Origin: Hyphomicrobiales bacterium
Lineage (GTDB): Bacteria; Pseudomonadota; Alphaproteobacteria; Rhizobiales; Rhizobiaceae
Reading direction: 5' to 3'
NCBI GenBank assembly: GCA_900470965.1
Contig: UCCS01000129.1
Span: 1 to 34,625 of the forward strand
Length of the DNA: 34,625 nt
A program made the translations under genes and the position numbers. This document shows positions 1 through 8,061 of the stretch, piece by piece. Below the pieces are notes generated by a model, which was not told the DNA's origin, searched no databases, and saw only the letters and a list, made by a program, of their open reading frames with translations. Positions within the stretch are counted from its first letter, which is position 1. Each line of letters begins with the position of its first letter.

Positions 1-948
1 CTCCTGCTTTTCGACAAAACCGACTGACGGGAACGGCATGTGGTAGCCAAGGAAGGCGATCTTCTCGGTGGCGATCATGTCGAACACCTTCTTGCGGGTT
101 GCGGCCGCCTGCGCCTTGTCCATGTCGAAACGCACCTCCCAGTCCGGACGCTGCAGCGACAGGATGTAATGGTTTGCCGTATCACCCGTCATGACCAGCC
201 GCTTGCCCTCGGATTCGACATGAAAGACCATGTGGCCGGGCGTATGGCCGGTTGCGAGCATCGCGGTCAGACCGGGCGCGATCGTATCACCTTCCTTGAC
301 GAAGGTCGCCTTTTCGGCGAGCGGCACGACATTGGCGAGCACCGCCTTGTGGCCGCCTTCGGCAGGCGTGCCTTCCCGCGCCTTATCCAACCAGAAATCG
401 TATTCGGCCTGGCCGATGACATAGCGGGCATTCTTGAAGGCCGGAGCACCACCTTCCATCAGACCGCCAATATGGTCCCCGTGCAGGTGCGTCAGGGCCA
501 CGACGGTGACGTCGTCAGGTGAATAACCTGCCGCCTTCAGCCCGGCGGTGAAATGGCCCAAGCCGCGTTCGCGGCCGGCCGCACCGAAGCCGGTATCGAC
601 GACGATGACGTCGGAACCCGTATCGACTACCGCGGGTGCATAGCTGTTTGCGAACTTGTCGGTCGGCAGGAAATTGGCGGCGAGAAGCGCCTGGACGGTT
701 TGCGGGTCCTGGTTGGAACCGAAGGTCTCATAGGGCTTTTCGAGCACGTTGAAACCGTCGCGGACGGCAGTGAACTTGAAGGAGCCGAGCTTGAACTGAT
801 TGATCTGCGGCTGCGGGGTAACTTCCATATTGCCTGTTTCTCCAGTTGCGGCCGCATAGGCCGTTCCTCTCAGGATGACCGGCGCGGCGAGCAGACCGAG
901 GCCTGCGGCAAAAAGCGCGCGTCGCTTTATTCCATGAAAAATCGTCAT
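1..948 (-). CDS. Exported metallo-beta-lactamase-fold hydrolase (C-terminus cut by window edge)
   Basis: Zinc-dependent hydrolase of the metallo-beta-lactamase superfamily, closest in layout to the methyl parathion hydrolase/lactonase-like exported group. Reading from 948, the N-terminus has KRR followed by a hydrophobic stretch and an Ala-rich cleavage region, so export is likely and may use Tat. The zinc motif HLHGDH lies at about residues 154-159, preceded by a VVDTGFG strand. A GHTPGH motif and MTGDTANH supply the later metal ligands. 316 codons are present and the frame is still open at base 1, so the last residues are missing. The ATG at 948 is the start that gives an intact signal peptide. 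It is divergent from the MFS gene, with 254 bp between the two starts. The substrate cannot be read from sequence; a lactone or organophosphate ester is possible but unproven. Confidence 0.88.
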   Translation of the reverse strand, partial: MTIFHGIKRRALFAAGLGLLAAPVILRGTAYAAATGETGNMEVTPQPQINQFKLGSFKFTAVRDGFNVLEKPYETFGSNQDPQTVQALLAANFLPTDKFANSYAPAVVDTGSDVIVVDTGFGAAGRERGLGHFTAGLKAAGYSPDDVTVVALTHLHGDHIGGLMEGGAPAFKNARYVIGQAEYDFWLDKAREGTPAEGGHKAVLANVVPLAEKATFVKEGDTIAPGLTAMLATGHTPGHMVFHVESEGKRLVMTGDTANHYILSLQRPDWEVRFDMDKAQAAATRKKVFDMIATEKIAFLGYHMPFPSVGFVEKQE

Positions 949-1202
949 ATATCCATCCTCGACACTGTGCGGTGCGTCGCCGCACGACCCCCGATATTCC
1001 AGCCGGATTGATACAGGATTTCTGGCCCCGGCCGGGTAAGCATATGTCAATTTTGAGAGGCGAAAGTGTCGGGCAAGTCGTCTCACGCAGTCGTGATCCA
1101 AACGTGTAATGGAAACCGATTGAGGGATTGGCACAGCCCGTAACTGGGACTACACAGCACGGGCTTCCCAAGCCCCATCCGCATCCATCAAGGCATTCGC
1201 CT

Positions 1203-2627
1203 ATGAACCGCATTGTCCCGCTGATCCTTGCCGTTGCTCTCTTCATGGAACAGATGGACTCGACTGTAATCGCGACGGCCCTGCCGGCGATTGCGGCCGA
1301 TCTGCATGTCGGACCGATCACGCTGAAACTGGCGCTGACCTCTTATATGGTGGCGCTTGCGGTGTTCATTCCGATCAGCGGCTGGATGGCGGACCGGTTC
1401 GGCGCGAAGAATATCTTCCGGCTGGCGATCTGTGTTTTCGTCGTCGGCTCCATCTTCTGCGCCTTCTCCTCCAATCTCATCGAATTCGTCTTTGCACGCT
1501 TCCTGCAGGGCATGGGCGGCGCGATGATGACGCCTGTCGGGCGTCTGGTGCTGGTGCGGACGACGCAAAAGAGCGAACTGGTCTCCGCCATGGCGCTGCT
1601 GACGATCCCGGCCCTTGTCGGCCCGCTTGCCGGCCCGCCACTCGGCGGCTTCATCACCACCTATTTCAGCTGGCACTGGATCTTCCTGATCAACGTGCCT
1701 GTCGGCATCATCGGCGTGTGGCTTGCGACAATCTACCTGCCGGAAATAGAGGCGACGGCTCCGCCGAAGCTCGATTTCAACGGTTTTATCCTGACCAGCC
1801 TTGCGGCTGCAGGCGTCGTCTTCGGCCTCTCGGTCGTCAGCCTTCCGGCCCTGCCGCCGATCATCGGTATTGCGGCCACGGCGATCGGCATCATCTGCGG
1901 CGTGCTCTATGTGCGCCATGCCAGGCGCTACCCGACGCCGATCCTCGACCTCAACCTGTTCAAGAATTCGACCTTCCGCGCTTCGACGAGCGGCGGCACG
2001 CTGTTCCGCATCTGTGTCGGCGCCATGCCGTTTCTGACGCCGCTGATGCTGCAGCTCGGATTTGGCCTTACGCCCTTTCAGTCAGGCCTCATTACGTTTG
2101 CCGGCGCGATCGGGGCCATCACCACGAAGTTCATCGCTCGGCGCGTCTATAAGGCGATCGGCTTCCGCACCACGCTTCTCTGCGCCGGTGCGGTGACGAC
2201 GGTCGTGACCGCTGTGACCGGCCTCTTCACGCCGGAGACGCCACATCTTGTCATCATCGGTGTGCTGCTGCTTGGCGGCTTCTCCCGCTCCTTCATGTTC
2301 ACCGGCGTCAATGCGCTGGCCTTTGCAGATATCGACGATGCGCAGGCAAGCCAGGCGACATCCATGGCCTCGGTGATGCAGCAGATCAGCCTTGCGCTCG
2401 GTGTTGCCCTTGCCGCCTCGATCCTGGAAACCTCCATCTATTTCCGGGGAGCCGAGCTGCAGGTCATCGATTTCCACATCGCTTTCTTCGTGATTGCCGG
2501 CCTGACGGTGCTTGCCACCATCCCCTTTGCCCGCATGGCCAAGGATGCCGGCGCCTCCGTCTCCGGCCACCGCGCCAAGCGCCTGGCACCCGCGACGATC
2601 GCAGCCGAGCAGCAGCCGGTCAAATAA
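1203..2627 (+). CDS. MFS efflux transporter, DHA2 family (MdtD-like)
   Basis: Inner-membrane proton-driven exporter, 474 residues from the ATG at 1203. The N-terminal MEQMDSTVIATALPAIA is the DHA2 helix-1 motif, followed by SGWMADRFGAKN (MFS motif A, loop 2-3), RFLQGMGGAMMTPVGR (helix 4) and SWHWIFLINVPVG (helix 6). Length and motif order match E. coli MdtD (about 470 residues, many hydrophobic segments) better than the longer EmrB/QacA members. An in-frame start exists at 1128, but the added residues are polar and non-conserved, so I chose 1203, where AAGG stands about 9 bases upstream. It converges on the VOC gene with only 8 bases between the stops. Drug or metabolite specificity is unknown. 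No membrane-fusion partner or adjacent regulator is visible. Confidence 0.9.
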   Translation: MNRIVPLILAVALFMEQMDSTVIATALPAIAADLHVGPITLKLALTSYMVALAVFIPISGWMADRFGAKNIFRLAICVFVVGSIFCAFSSNLIEFVFARFLQGMGGAMMTPVGRLVLVRTTQKSELVSAMALLTIPALVGPLAGPPLGGFITTYFSWHWIFLINVPVGIIGVWLATIYLPEIEATAPPKLDFNGFILTSLAAAGVVFGLSVVSLPALPPIIGIAATAIGIICGVLYVRHARRYPTPILDLNLFKNSTFRASTSGGTLFRICVGAMPFLTPLMLQLGFGLTPFQSGLITFAGAIGAITTKFIARRVYKAIGFRTTLLCAGAVTTVVTAVTGLFTPETPHLVIIGVLLLGGFSRSFMFTGVNALAFADIDDAQASQATSMASVMQQISLALGVALAASILETSIYFRGAELQVIDFHIAFFVIAGLTVLATIPFARMAKDAGASVSGHRAKRLAPATIAAEQQPVK

Positions 2628-2635
2628 GCAGGCGG

Positions 2636-3019
2636 CTATTCAGCCTTCTCGCAGACCGCGCATAGCTTGTTGCCGTCGAGATCCCTGACATAGGCTGCGT
2701 AGAAATGCGCGTGATAGGAGCGCAGTCCCGGTTCGCCTTCATCGATAGCGCCGGCAGCAATTGCTGCCGCATGGAAGGCATCGACCGCCGCCCGCGTTTC
2801 CGCCTCGAAGGCGACCATGGAGCCGTTGCCATTCGTGGCCCGGCGCCTGTTAAAGGGGGTTACGACCCAGAAGCGGCAGCGAGTGTCGCCATCGGCGGCA
2901 TAGCCGATCTCCTCCTCCGAATAGCGCTGGCGCCGGTAGCCGAGCACCGGCAGAACGGCATCATAGAAATGCCGGGCGCGATAGAGATCGTTGGTTCCGA
3001 GTGTAACGTAAAGAAGCAT
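2636..3019 (-). CDS. VOC-family (glyoxalase/bleomycin-resistance fold) protein
   Basis: Small vicinal-oxygen-chelate fold protein, 127 residues from the ATG at 3019 (MLLYVTLGTNDL). The body follows a VOC module: N-terminal strand, RARHFYDAVLPVLGY helix, a central GSMVAFEAETR strand, an Ala-rich helix, and the closing AYVRDLDGNKLCAVCE strand, which resembles many 'glyoxalase family' proteins of rhizobia. An upstream in-frame ATG at 3079 would add 20 residues that do not look like the family and would come within bases of rlmE. No strong Shine-Dalgarno decides between the starts. It lies 56 bp downstream of rlmE on the same strand and may be the last gene of that cluster. Enzymatic activity and metal dependence cannot be assigned. 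Confidence 0.8.
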   Translation of the reverse strand: MLLYVTLGTNDLYRARHFYDAVLPVLGYRRQRYSEEEIGYAADGDTRCRFWVVTPFNRRRATNGNGSMVAFEAETRAAVDAFHAAAIAAGAIDEGEPGLRSYHAHFYAAYVRDLDGNKLCAVCEKAE

Positions 3020-3075
3020 GGGATCGGTGGGTATCCAGTCCTGGGAAATCATCATCCGCAGGACTGGCGCAAAGA

Positions 3076-3795
3076 TCAAGCGTCCTCTGGCTCCGCCTCG
3101 ACCTTGCGGCCTTTGAAACCCTTCGCCAGCAGGAACATCTCCACCGATTCGGCGCGCGATGAGGCGGGTTTGACGTGCACAACCTGACGGAAATGCTGCT
3201 TCAGCATGGCAAGCAGATCCCGCTCGGTGCCGCCCTGGAAGGTCTTGGCGAGGAAGTGCCCACCCTCGCCCAGCACTTCGATCGCGAAGTGGGCTGCGAC
3301 CTCACAAAGGTGCATGGTGCGCAGGTGATCGGTGCGGTGATGACCGGTCGTCGGTGCCGCCATGTCCGAGAGCACCAGGTCCGGCGTGCCGCCGACGGCC
3401 TCCATCAGCTTTTCCGGGGCTGTGGGATCAAGAAAATCGAGCTGCAGTACCGTGACGCCGGGTAGCTGCGTCATTTCCAGAAAGTCGATTGCTGCAACGC
3501 GGACATCCTCGTCCGTCGACCCCGTCACCTTCGCGGCGATCTGTGACCAGCTTCCGGGAGCGGCCCCGAGGTCAATGATGCGCCTAGCGCCCTTCAGGAT
3601 GTGGTGCTTCTCATCGATCTCCAGCAGCTTGAAAGCCGCACGGGCTCGATAGCCCTCGAGCTGGGCACGCTGCACATAGGGATCGTTGATATGGCGCTCC
3701 AGCCACTGGCGCGAAGAGGCCTTCATCTTCTTTTTCTTGACGCGCTGGCCGAGCTTGCGGCCGGTGCGGTTTCCCGCGATCGTTGGCTTGGTCAT
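3076..3795 (-). CDS. rlmE: 23S rRNA (uridine-2552-2'-O)-methyltransferase RlmE (FtsJ/RrmJ)
   Basis: SAM-dependent ribose methyltransferase acting on U2552 of the 23S rRNA A-loop late in 50S assembly. The 239-residue protein has a basic RNA-binding N-terminus (VKKKKMKASSRQWLERH), the YRARAAFKLLEID block, the SAM-binding IIDLGAAPGSWSQ motif, and DLVLSDMAAPTTGH, which carries the catalytic Asp. A later FLAKTFQGG strand supplies the catalytic Lys. This matches the K-D-K-E pattern of FtsJ enzymes. The protein is about 30 residues longer than E. coli RlmE, mainly at the N-terminus, as usual in Rhizobiales. AAGGGG lies 5 bases before the ATG, and the phosphatase stop codon at 3798-3800 is only 2 bases upstream, so the two are almost certainly co-transcribed. 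Confidence 0.95.
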   Translation of the reverse strand: MTKPTIAGNRTGRKLGQRVKKKKMKASSRQWLERHINDPYVQRAQLEGYRARAAFKLLEIDEKHHILKGARRIIDLGAAPGSWSQIAAKVTGSTDEDVRVAAIDFLEMTQLPGVTVLQLDFLDPTAPEKLMEAVGGTPDLVLSDMAAPTTGHHRTDHLRTMHLCEVAAHFAIEVLGEGGHFLAKTFQGGTERDLLAMLKQHFRQVVHVKPASSRAESVEMFLLAKGFKGRKVEAEPEDA

Positions 3796-3797
3796 GC

Positions 3798-5351
3798 CTA
3801 CCCCTTGTTTCCCCGCTGGCCGCGGCGGTTGCGATGACGCCGCCAGACGCCGTCATCGGCCATCATGTCGGTGAGCAGGCCTTCCCTCAAGCCACGATCG
3901 GCAACACGCATGCGCGGGCTCGGCCAGCGGCGGCGGATCGCCTCCAGAATGGCGCAGCCGGCCAACACCAGATCGGCGCGATCCGGCCCGATGCAGGGAT
4001 TGGCAGCGCGGCTTTCGAAATTCCAGGAAAGTAGCTTTGCCTGCATGGCGGAGACTTCGTCATCGGACAGCCATATGCCATCGACCTTGCGGCGGTCGTA
4101 GCGCGGCAGGTCGAGATGCACGCCGGCAAGCGTCGTCACCGTGCCCGAGGTACCGATCAGATGGAAATCGCCATCCTCGGCAATCTCGATCTCCGGGCAA
4201 TCGAAACTCGACAGCATGCCCGCAACCTCGCTCACCATGCCCTCGAAAACATCAGGCGTCACATCGCGGCCGCCATGGCGCTCCGAGAGGGTGACGACGC
4301 CGACGGGCAGCGAGGTCCAGTGGGTGATGTGATTGGCAAGGCGGGCGAAGCGGTTATCACCGATGCGGATGACGGCAATTTCCGAGGACCCGCCGCCGAT
4401 ATCGAAAAGCACGACTGAGCGCGCCTCGCGCCCGACCAGCGAGGAGCAACCGGAAACGGCAAGCCGCGCTTCGGTTTCCCGATCGATGATTTCAAGCTCC
4501 AGTCCAGTCTCGACCACGACGCGCTGCAGGAATTCCTCGCCATTGGCCGCCTGACGGCAGGCCTCGGTCGCAATCAGCCGCATGCGACGGATCTCGCGGC
4601 TCCGGAGCTTGGAGGCGCAGATTCTGAGCGCATCGACAGCCCTCTCCATCGCCTCGTCGGACAACCTGCCGCTGGCGGCAAGCCCTTCGCCAAGGCGTAC
4701 GATGCGGGAAAAGGCATCGACGACGCGGAACTGGCCGGGACGCGTCGGCTGAGCGATCAGCAGGCGGCAATTGTTGGTGCCGAGATCGAGCGCGGCATAG
4801 AGCTCGTCCGGCCAGGGATGTTCGCCCCCTGCCCGTTCGTCTTCATGACCTGGCTGACGGCTCCTGCGATTTGCCGCTTCGGCATCCTGCACCTCGCGCA
4901 GCACAGGGCGCGACTGCGCTTCAGCGCGATGTTCGGGCCTTGCGGACGGCGGCGCTTGCACAGGAGCCAGCGGCCTGCCTTGCAGACCCCGCTTGCTGCG
5001 ATGCTTGCGTCGGTTACGTCGGCTGGAGGGCGAATCACCATTGGGGCGCGGGCCATGGCTTTGAGCGACGGCCTGAACCACAGGCAATGACTGGACGACC
5101 GTATCGGGCTGAGATGCGCCACGCCCACCACGACGGCGGCGTTTCCGCTTGCGGGCCGGGCTTTCCGTGTCTTCCTTCGGGCGCGCTGCCTCCCCGGCAT
5201 GGCCGGAGAGATCATGCGAAGCGGGATGAGCGGCGCCGCGGGATTGCCCGCCACGCTTGCCCTTGCGGCGCCTGGACTTCTTGCCGTCCTTGCGCCCTAC
5301 CGCCGACGCCCCGTCAAATTGCGGCCTTGCGCCGCCTTCGGGGTCTTCCAC
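3798..5351 (-). CDS. Ppx/GppA family phosphatase with basic N-terminal extension
   Basis: Exopolyphosphatase/guanosine pentaphosphate phosphatase of the ASKHA fold, which hydrolyses polyphosphate or pppGpp. The catalytic part starts near residue 183 (YAALDLGTNNCRLL, phosphate-1 loop). It continues through DIGGGSSE near 317 (phosphate-2) and GTSGTVTTLAG near 399 (adenosine/phosphate loop). Before it lie about 180 residues of Lys/Arg/Pro/Gly-rich, low-complexity sequence (SRRRKGKRGG, RKRKRRRRGGRG) that looks disordered and nucleic-acid binding. The start is uncertain. I prefer GTG at 5351, which opens VEDPEGGARP; an ATG at 5405 would add 18 residues containing Cys and Trp that look non-coding. 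The gene is immediately upstream of rlmE. Sequence alone does not separate Ppx from GppA activity. Confidence 0.9.
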   Translation of the reverse strand: MEDPEGGARPQFDGASAVGRKDGKKSRRRKGKRGGQSRGAAHPASHDLSGHAGEAARPKEDTESPARKRKRRRRGGRGASQPDTVVQSLPVVQAVAQSHGPRPNGDSPSSRRNRRKHRSKRGLQGRPLAPVQAPPSARPEHRAEAQSRPVLREVQDAEAANRRSRQPGHEDERAGGEHPWPDELYAALDLGTNNCRLLIAQPTRPGQFRVVDAFSRIVRLGEGLAASGRLSDEAMERAVDALRICASKLRSREIRRMRLIATEACRQAANGEEFLQRVVVETGLELEIIDRETEARLAVSGCSSLVGREARSVVLFDIGGGSSEIAVIRIGDNRFARLANHITHWTSLPVGVVTLSERHGGRDVTPDVFEGMVSEVAGMLSSFDCPEIEIAEDGDFHLIGTSGTVTTLAGVHLDLPRYDRRKVDGIWLSDDEVSAMQAKLLSWNFESRAANPCIGPDRADLVLAGCAILEAIRRRWPSPRMRVADRGLREGLLTDMMADDGVWRRHRNRRGQRGNKG

Positions 5352-5530
5352 GTTCGTTTTCCATCGCGCCGCGCAAGTCCAGAAAGGTATGCAGCAGGCG
5401 CTCATTCGATTTTTGCGTTGGCGCGAAGATATCAGCGACCGACGAAATCACCAAATTCTTTTTGATTCCAGATTTTAGCCACCCGATTTTCACGCCGCGT
5501 GGAGGGATCGAATTTTTTCAAAACGGGTAT

Positions 5531-5558
5531 TTGCAATCCGCCCGGTTTTGGTTATAAG
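5531..5558 (+). promoter_or_regulatory. Possible sigma-70 promoter of tRNA-Gln
   Basis: TTGCAA at 5531-5536 and TATAAG at 5553-5558 are separated by 16 bases and lie about 40 bases before the mature tRNA 5' end, a plausible housekeeping promoter. The call rests on pattern and position only. Confidence 0.4.
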
Positions 5559-5597
5559 CGCCGCACAGCAGCCAAGCCACGCTTCGGCAGCGCCTGC

Positions 5598-5671
5598 TGG
5601 GGAATAGTTCAATGGTAGAACGACGGACTCTGACTCCGTTAATCTTGGTTCGAGTCCAGGTTCCCCAGCCA
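5598..5671 (+). tRNA. tRNA-Gln (anticodon CTG)
   Basis: A cloverleaf can be drawn by eye. The 7-bp acceptor is TGGGGAA with TTCCCCA. The D stem is GTTC/GAAC, and the anticodon stem ACGGA/TCCGT encloses the loop CTCTGAC with anticodon CTG. The T stem CTTGG/CCAGG closes the TTCGAGT loop. The discriminator is G and CCA is encoded (5669-5671). It reads the Gln codon CAG. A run of five T follows within a few bases and may terminate transcription. No integrase or duplicated 3' end is seen nearby, so there is no evidence that it serves as an attachment site. Confidence 0.97.
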
Positions 5672-5800
5672 AATTTTTCCTCCTAAATTCCACTGTCTTG
5701 AATTGAGAGTCTTCTGCACCCGGTTTCGCGCAAGCGCGGTAGCAAAACCTCAACCTTCCATCGCTAGAATCACCCCGACTCCCTGGGGACGGTTCGCGCC

Positions 5801-6343
5801 ATGAAGACCTTTTCTGCGATATTGCTGGCAGCACTTCTTATTCCGGCCACCGCTCGGAGCGAGACGGAATGGATGGGCGATGCGCGGCAGTGGTCGGTCG
5901 GGTTCGTCGGTGAGAAGCCGTCCTATTGCCGGCTGGTCTGGAACAATGAGCTCGGGAAGACGGTCGAATTCCGCCAGAGCCTCGACAGCGTCATGTGGCT
6001 CGTTTCGAAGGATGGCTGGGATATTCCCGAGGGCACCACGACCAAGGTGACACTTGTCGGGTATTCCGGCACCAAGGCTGTTCCGGCCGAGGCCTTCGAC
6101 AGCAAGACGCTTCGCATCCTGCCGGCCTCTGAGAAGACGGGCGTCGCGCAGATCAAGAAGATGCTCAAGAATTCCTTTATCGGCACGCCGGATATGGAAC
6201 TGGATTTTGCCGGAAATGAAGAGCCTTGGGTGGTGCCGCTGTCGCGGCTGCAACAGATGTACACGACCTACGTCAATTGCCTGAACCGCCTCGTCCCCGC
6301 CAATCAGGCCAGCCAGGTTTCGGACAAGACCCAGCCGTTCTAA
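5801..6343 (+). CDS. Secreted protein of unknown function
   Basis: 180 residues with a clear Sec signal peptide (MKTFSAILLAALLIPATARS, probable cleavage after the Ala-Arg-Ser region near residue 20). The mature part is mixed alpha/beta with several Trp residues (EWMGDARQWSVGF, MWLVSKDGWDIPEG) and two Cys (in SYCRLVW and YVNCLNRL) that could form a periplasmic disulfide. I do not recognise a domain; it has the look of the small 'hypothetical exported protein' families shared among rhizobia. It follows tRNA-Gln on the same strand. A copy of the dispersed palindrome lies about 55 bp after the stop and probably ends the transcript. Confidence 0.8.
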   Translation: MKTFSAILLAALLIPATARSETEWMGDARQWSVGFVGEKPSYCRLVWNNELGKTVEFRQSLDSVMWLVSKDGWDIPEGTTTKVTLVGYSGTKAVPAEAFDSKTLRILPASEKTGVAQIKKMLKNSFIGTPDMELDFAGNEEPWVVPLSRLQQMYTTYVNCLNRLVPANQASQVSDKTQPF

Positions 6344-6396
6344 AGCGTGTTGCGATCTTTCAGATTCGCTCGCAGCGCTTAACCTCCTCATTTTAC

Positions 6397-6441
6397 GCAT
6401 GTCGTGATCGCAAAACCGCTGAACACTTTTGCGCGACATGC
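6397..6441. repeat. Dispersed rhizobial palindrome, copy A (variant arms)
   Basis: Inverted arms GCATGTCG (6397-6404) and CGACATGC (6434-6441) flank a core with CGCAAAACCGCT and ACACTTTTGCG. The core is shared with the copies at 8724, 22326, 28195 and 32494, but both arms differ from theirs in a compensating way. It lies downstream of the secreted-protein gene ending at 6343. Confidence 0.8.
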
Positions 6442-6585
6442 TTTCGGCTCCCGCTTCGTGCGTCGCCACGCCGCAGCACCGCGCCACAAATTTGGCCTGC
6501 GCCGCAATGATCATCCTAGTCGTGCCAGCTGCACTTCATTCGCGCGGGCAATTGGATTGGTGTTCTTCCCGTTCAGGAGGCCATT

Positions 6586-7236
6586 GTGCAAAGGCTTCGT
6601 ATCGCATTTCTCATGAGCGCCGTGGCAATCGCCGCCGTCGAGCTTGTCAGCCCAGCGGAGGCTCAGACCGTCGCCCACAAATCAGCAGATACCCATGTGC
6701 TTGTCGTGCGACTGCCGGATGGTTCGCTCGAGCGCATTCGTTACGCCGGCGACCGACCGCCGCAAATCCGGTTCGACACTCAGCCGGATTCCGGCCTTTT
6801 CGATCCGTTCTGGCCTTCCGCTCCTTTCGCCGATCTGGACCTGATATCCGCGGCGATGGACCGCGAGGCTGCTGCGATGATGCAACAGGCCGACAGCATG
6901 ATGCAGGCATCTCCGGGAAATCCGACTGAAGTCGGCCTCAACAGGCTGCCGTCCGGCATGCAGGGCTATTCGATGGTTTCGACCATGTCCGGCAACAGCG
7001 TCTGCACCCGCCGCGTCCGTTATTTCAGCAGCGCTGACGGCAAGCCGCACTTCGCGAGCAGCACATCAGGGAATTGCTCACCCGGCAAGGCGGCGGGCGC
7101 GCCGTTGCCCAGCAAGGCGCCACGGCCGGCCCTGAAGTCGAAAACCTCTGGTGTCATCGAGGTCAACGCCCGGCCGCCGGCAACAGATGGCGGCGTATCA
7201 CAGGCAAATCTTCGGCTTGCGAGCGCGGTGAACTGA
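6586..7236 (+). CDS. Secreted protein of unknown function
   Basis: 216 residues starting at GTG 6586. The start is well supported by AGGAGG at 6575-6580, 5 bases upstream. The signal peptide ends near SPAEA|QT (about residue 26). The mature protein has a Met-rich helix (AAAMMQQADSMMQA), one CTRRVRYFSS strand and a single later Cys in SGNCSPG, so a disulfide between the two is possible. The tail is Pro/Ala/Lys rich and probably disordered. No domain is recognised. The gene converges on the anti-sigma factor gene with 30 bases between stops. The 242-bp stretch upstream contains the palindromic repeat but no other clear gene. Confidence 0.78.
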   Translation: MQRLRIAFLMSAVAIAAVELVSPAEAQTVAHKSADTHVLVVRLPDGSLERIRYAGDRPPQIRFDTQPDSGLFDPFWPSAPFADLDLISAAMDREAAAMMQQADSMMQASPGNPTEVGLNRLPSGMQGYSMVSTMSGNSVCTRRVRYFSSADGKPHFASSTSGNCSPGKAAGAPLPSKAPRPALKSKTSGVIEVNARPPATDGGVSQANLRLASAVN

Positions 7237-7266
7237 TGGATTACGGCCCAGTATCGTTAGTTACAG

Positions 7267-8061
7267 TCAGACGGAAATCTTGCTCCGTACCGCATCGGCG
7301 ATCTCAGTCATGCGGTCGACCGGGGCGTGGCCGATGAGCATGAAGGCGTGGGTGGCGTTCGCCCAGTAGACCACATTCATGCCCTTGCGGCCTTCGATAT
7401 CGGGGGCCTTGGGGCCGCCACCGGAGGCGACGATGCAGAGCGCCATGGGGCCGGTTTCGGGATCCAGATAGGCGATCTGGGCGAGCGGCTTGCCATCATA
7501 TTGCAGGATCTGGGCGCGCTTGAAATCGATATCCGGCAGGGCGACTTGCTCTGGCGAGAGCTGGAGGCGGAGGTCGCCGTCCAGACTGGCGAGCTGCGCT
7601 GCCTGCACATCTCTGGGCGGGACCGGACCGGCGAGCGTCTCCGGCGTATAGAGCGAGATATATTCGGCAACGACGGCGCGCCATTCGCTGTTTTCGTCCT
7701 TGCCCGAGAGCCCCGTGCCGAGACCGATCACGGCGCGGTCGACGGCAATGCCGGCAACCACCGAAGCAGCAAGTGCACCGAGAAAGCCTCGACGGCTCAT
7801 GAAGGCAGCCGGTCTTGCAGGCCGGGCGGCGGGAATGGCCGACAGCATGGCTTCGAGCTTTGCCCGCGGAGCGGCATCGAGCAACGGCGCAAAGGCTTGC
7901 TGATAAGGCAGGCTTGCACGCGCCAGGAATTCCAGCCGTTCGGCGACAGCCTCGTCGACCTCGACCATAGCCTCGATGCGGGCAGCCTCTTCGGGCCCAA
8001 GTTCACCATCGATGAAGGCGGTCAATTCATCGTTGGAGGGTATTATGTGCTTCGTGCTCAT
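7267..8061 (-). CDS. Membrane anti-sigma factor paired with the adjacent ECF sigma
   Basis: 264-residue regulator that should hold the neighbouring ECF sigma factor inactive at the membrane. The N-terminal segment (NDELTAFIDGELGPEEAARIEAM) is the helical anti-sigma domain seen in ChrR/RskA-type proteins, but the His-x3-Cys-x2-Cys zinc motif is missing. A single membrane segment lies at about residues 92-112 (GFLGALAASVVAGIAVDRAV), preceded by MSRRGFLG, which fits the twin-arginine consensus. The remaining C-terminal part would be periplasmic and ends in a compact domain with several strands. The ATG overlaps the sigma-factor stop in ATGA (8058-8061), showing translational coupling. The signal sensed is unknown. 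Confidence 0.88.
   Translation of the reverse strand: MSTKHIIPSNDELTAFIDGELGPEEAARIEAMVEVDEAVAERLEFLARASLPYQQAFAPLLDAAPRAKLEAMLSAIPAARPARPAAFMSRRGFLGALAASVVAGIAVDRAVIGLGTGLSGKDENSEWRAVVAEYISLYTPETLAGPVPPRDVQAAQLASLDGDLRLQLSPEQVALPDIDFKRAQILQYDGKPLAQIAYLDPETGPMALCIVASGGGPKAPDIEGRKGMNVVYWANATHAFMLIGHAPVDRMTEIADAVRSKISV

Noticed and set aside
5598..5671. tRNA-Gln (and tRNA-His at 23573) as integration sites for a genomic island
   Set aside because: No integrase, no repeat of the tRNA 3' end and no change in gene character are visible on either side.
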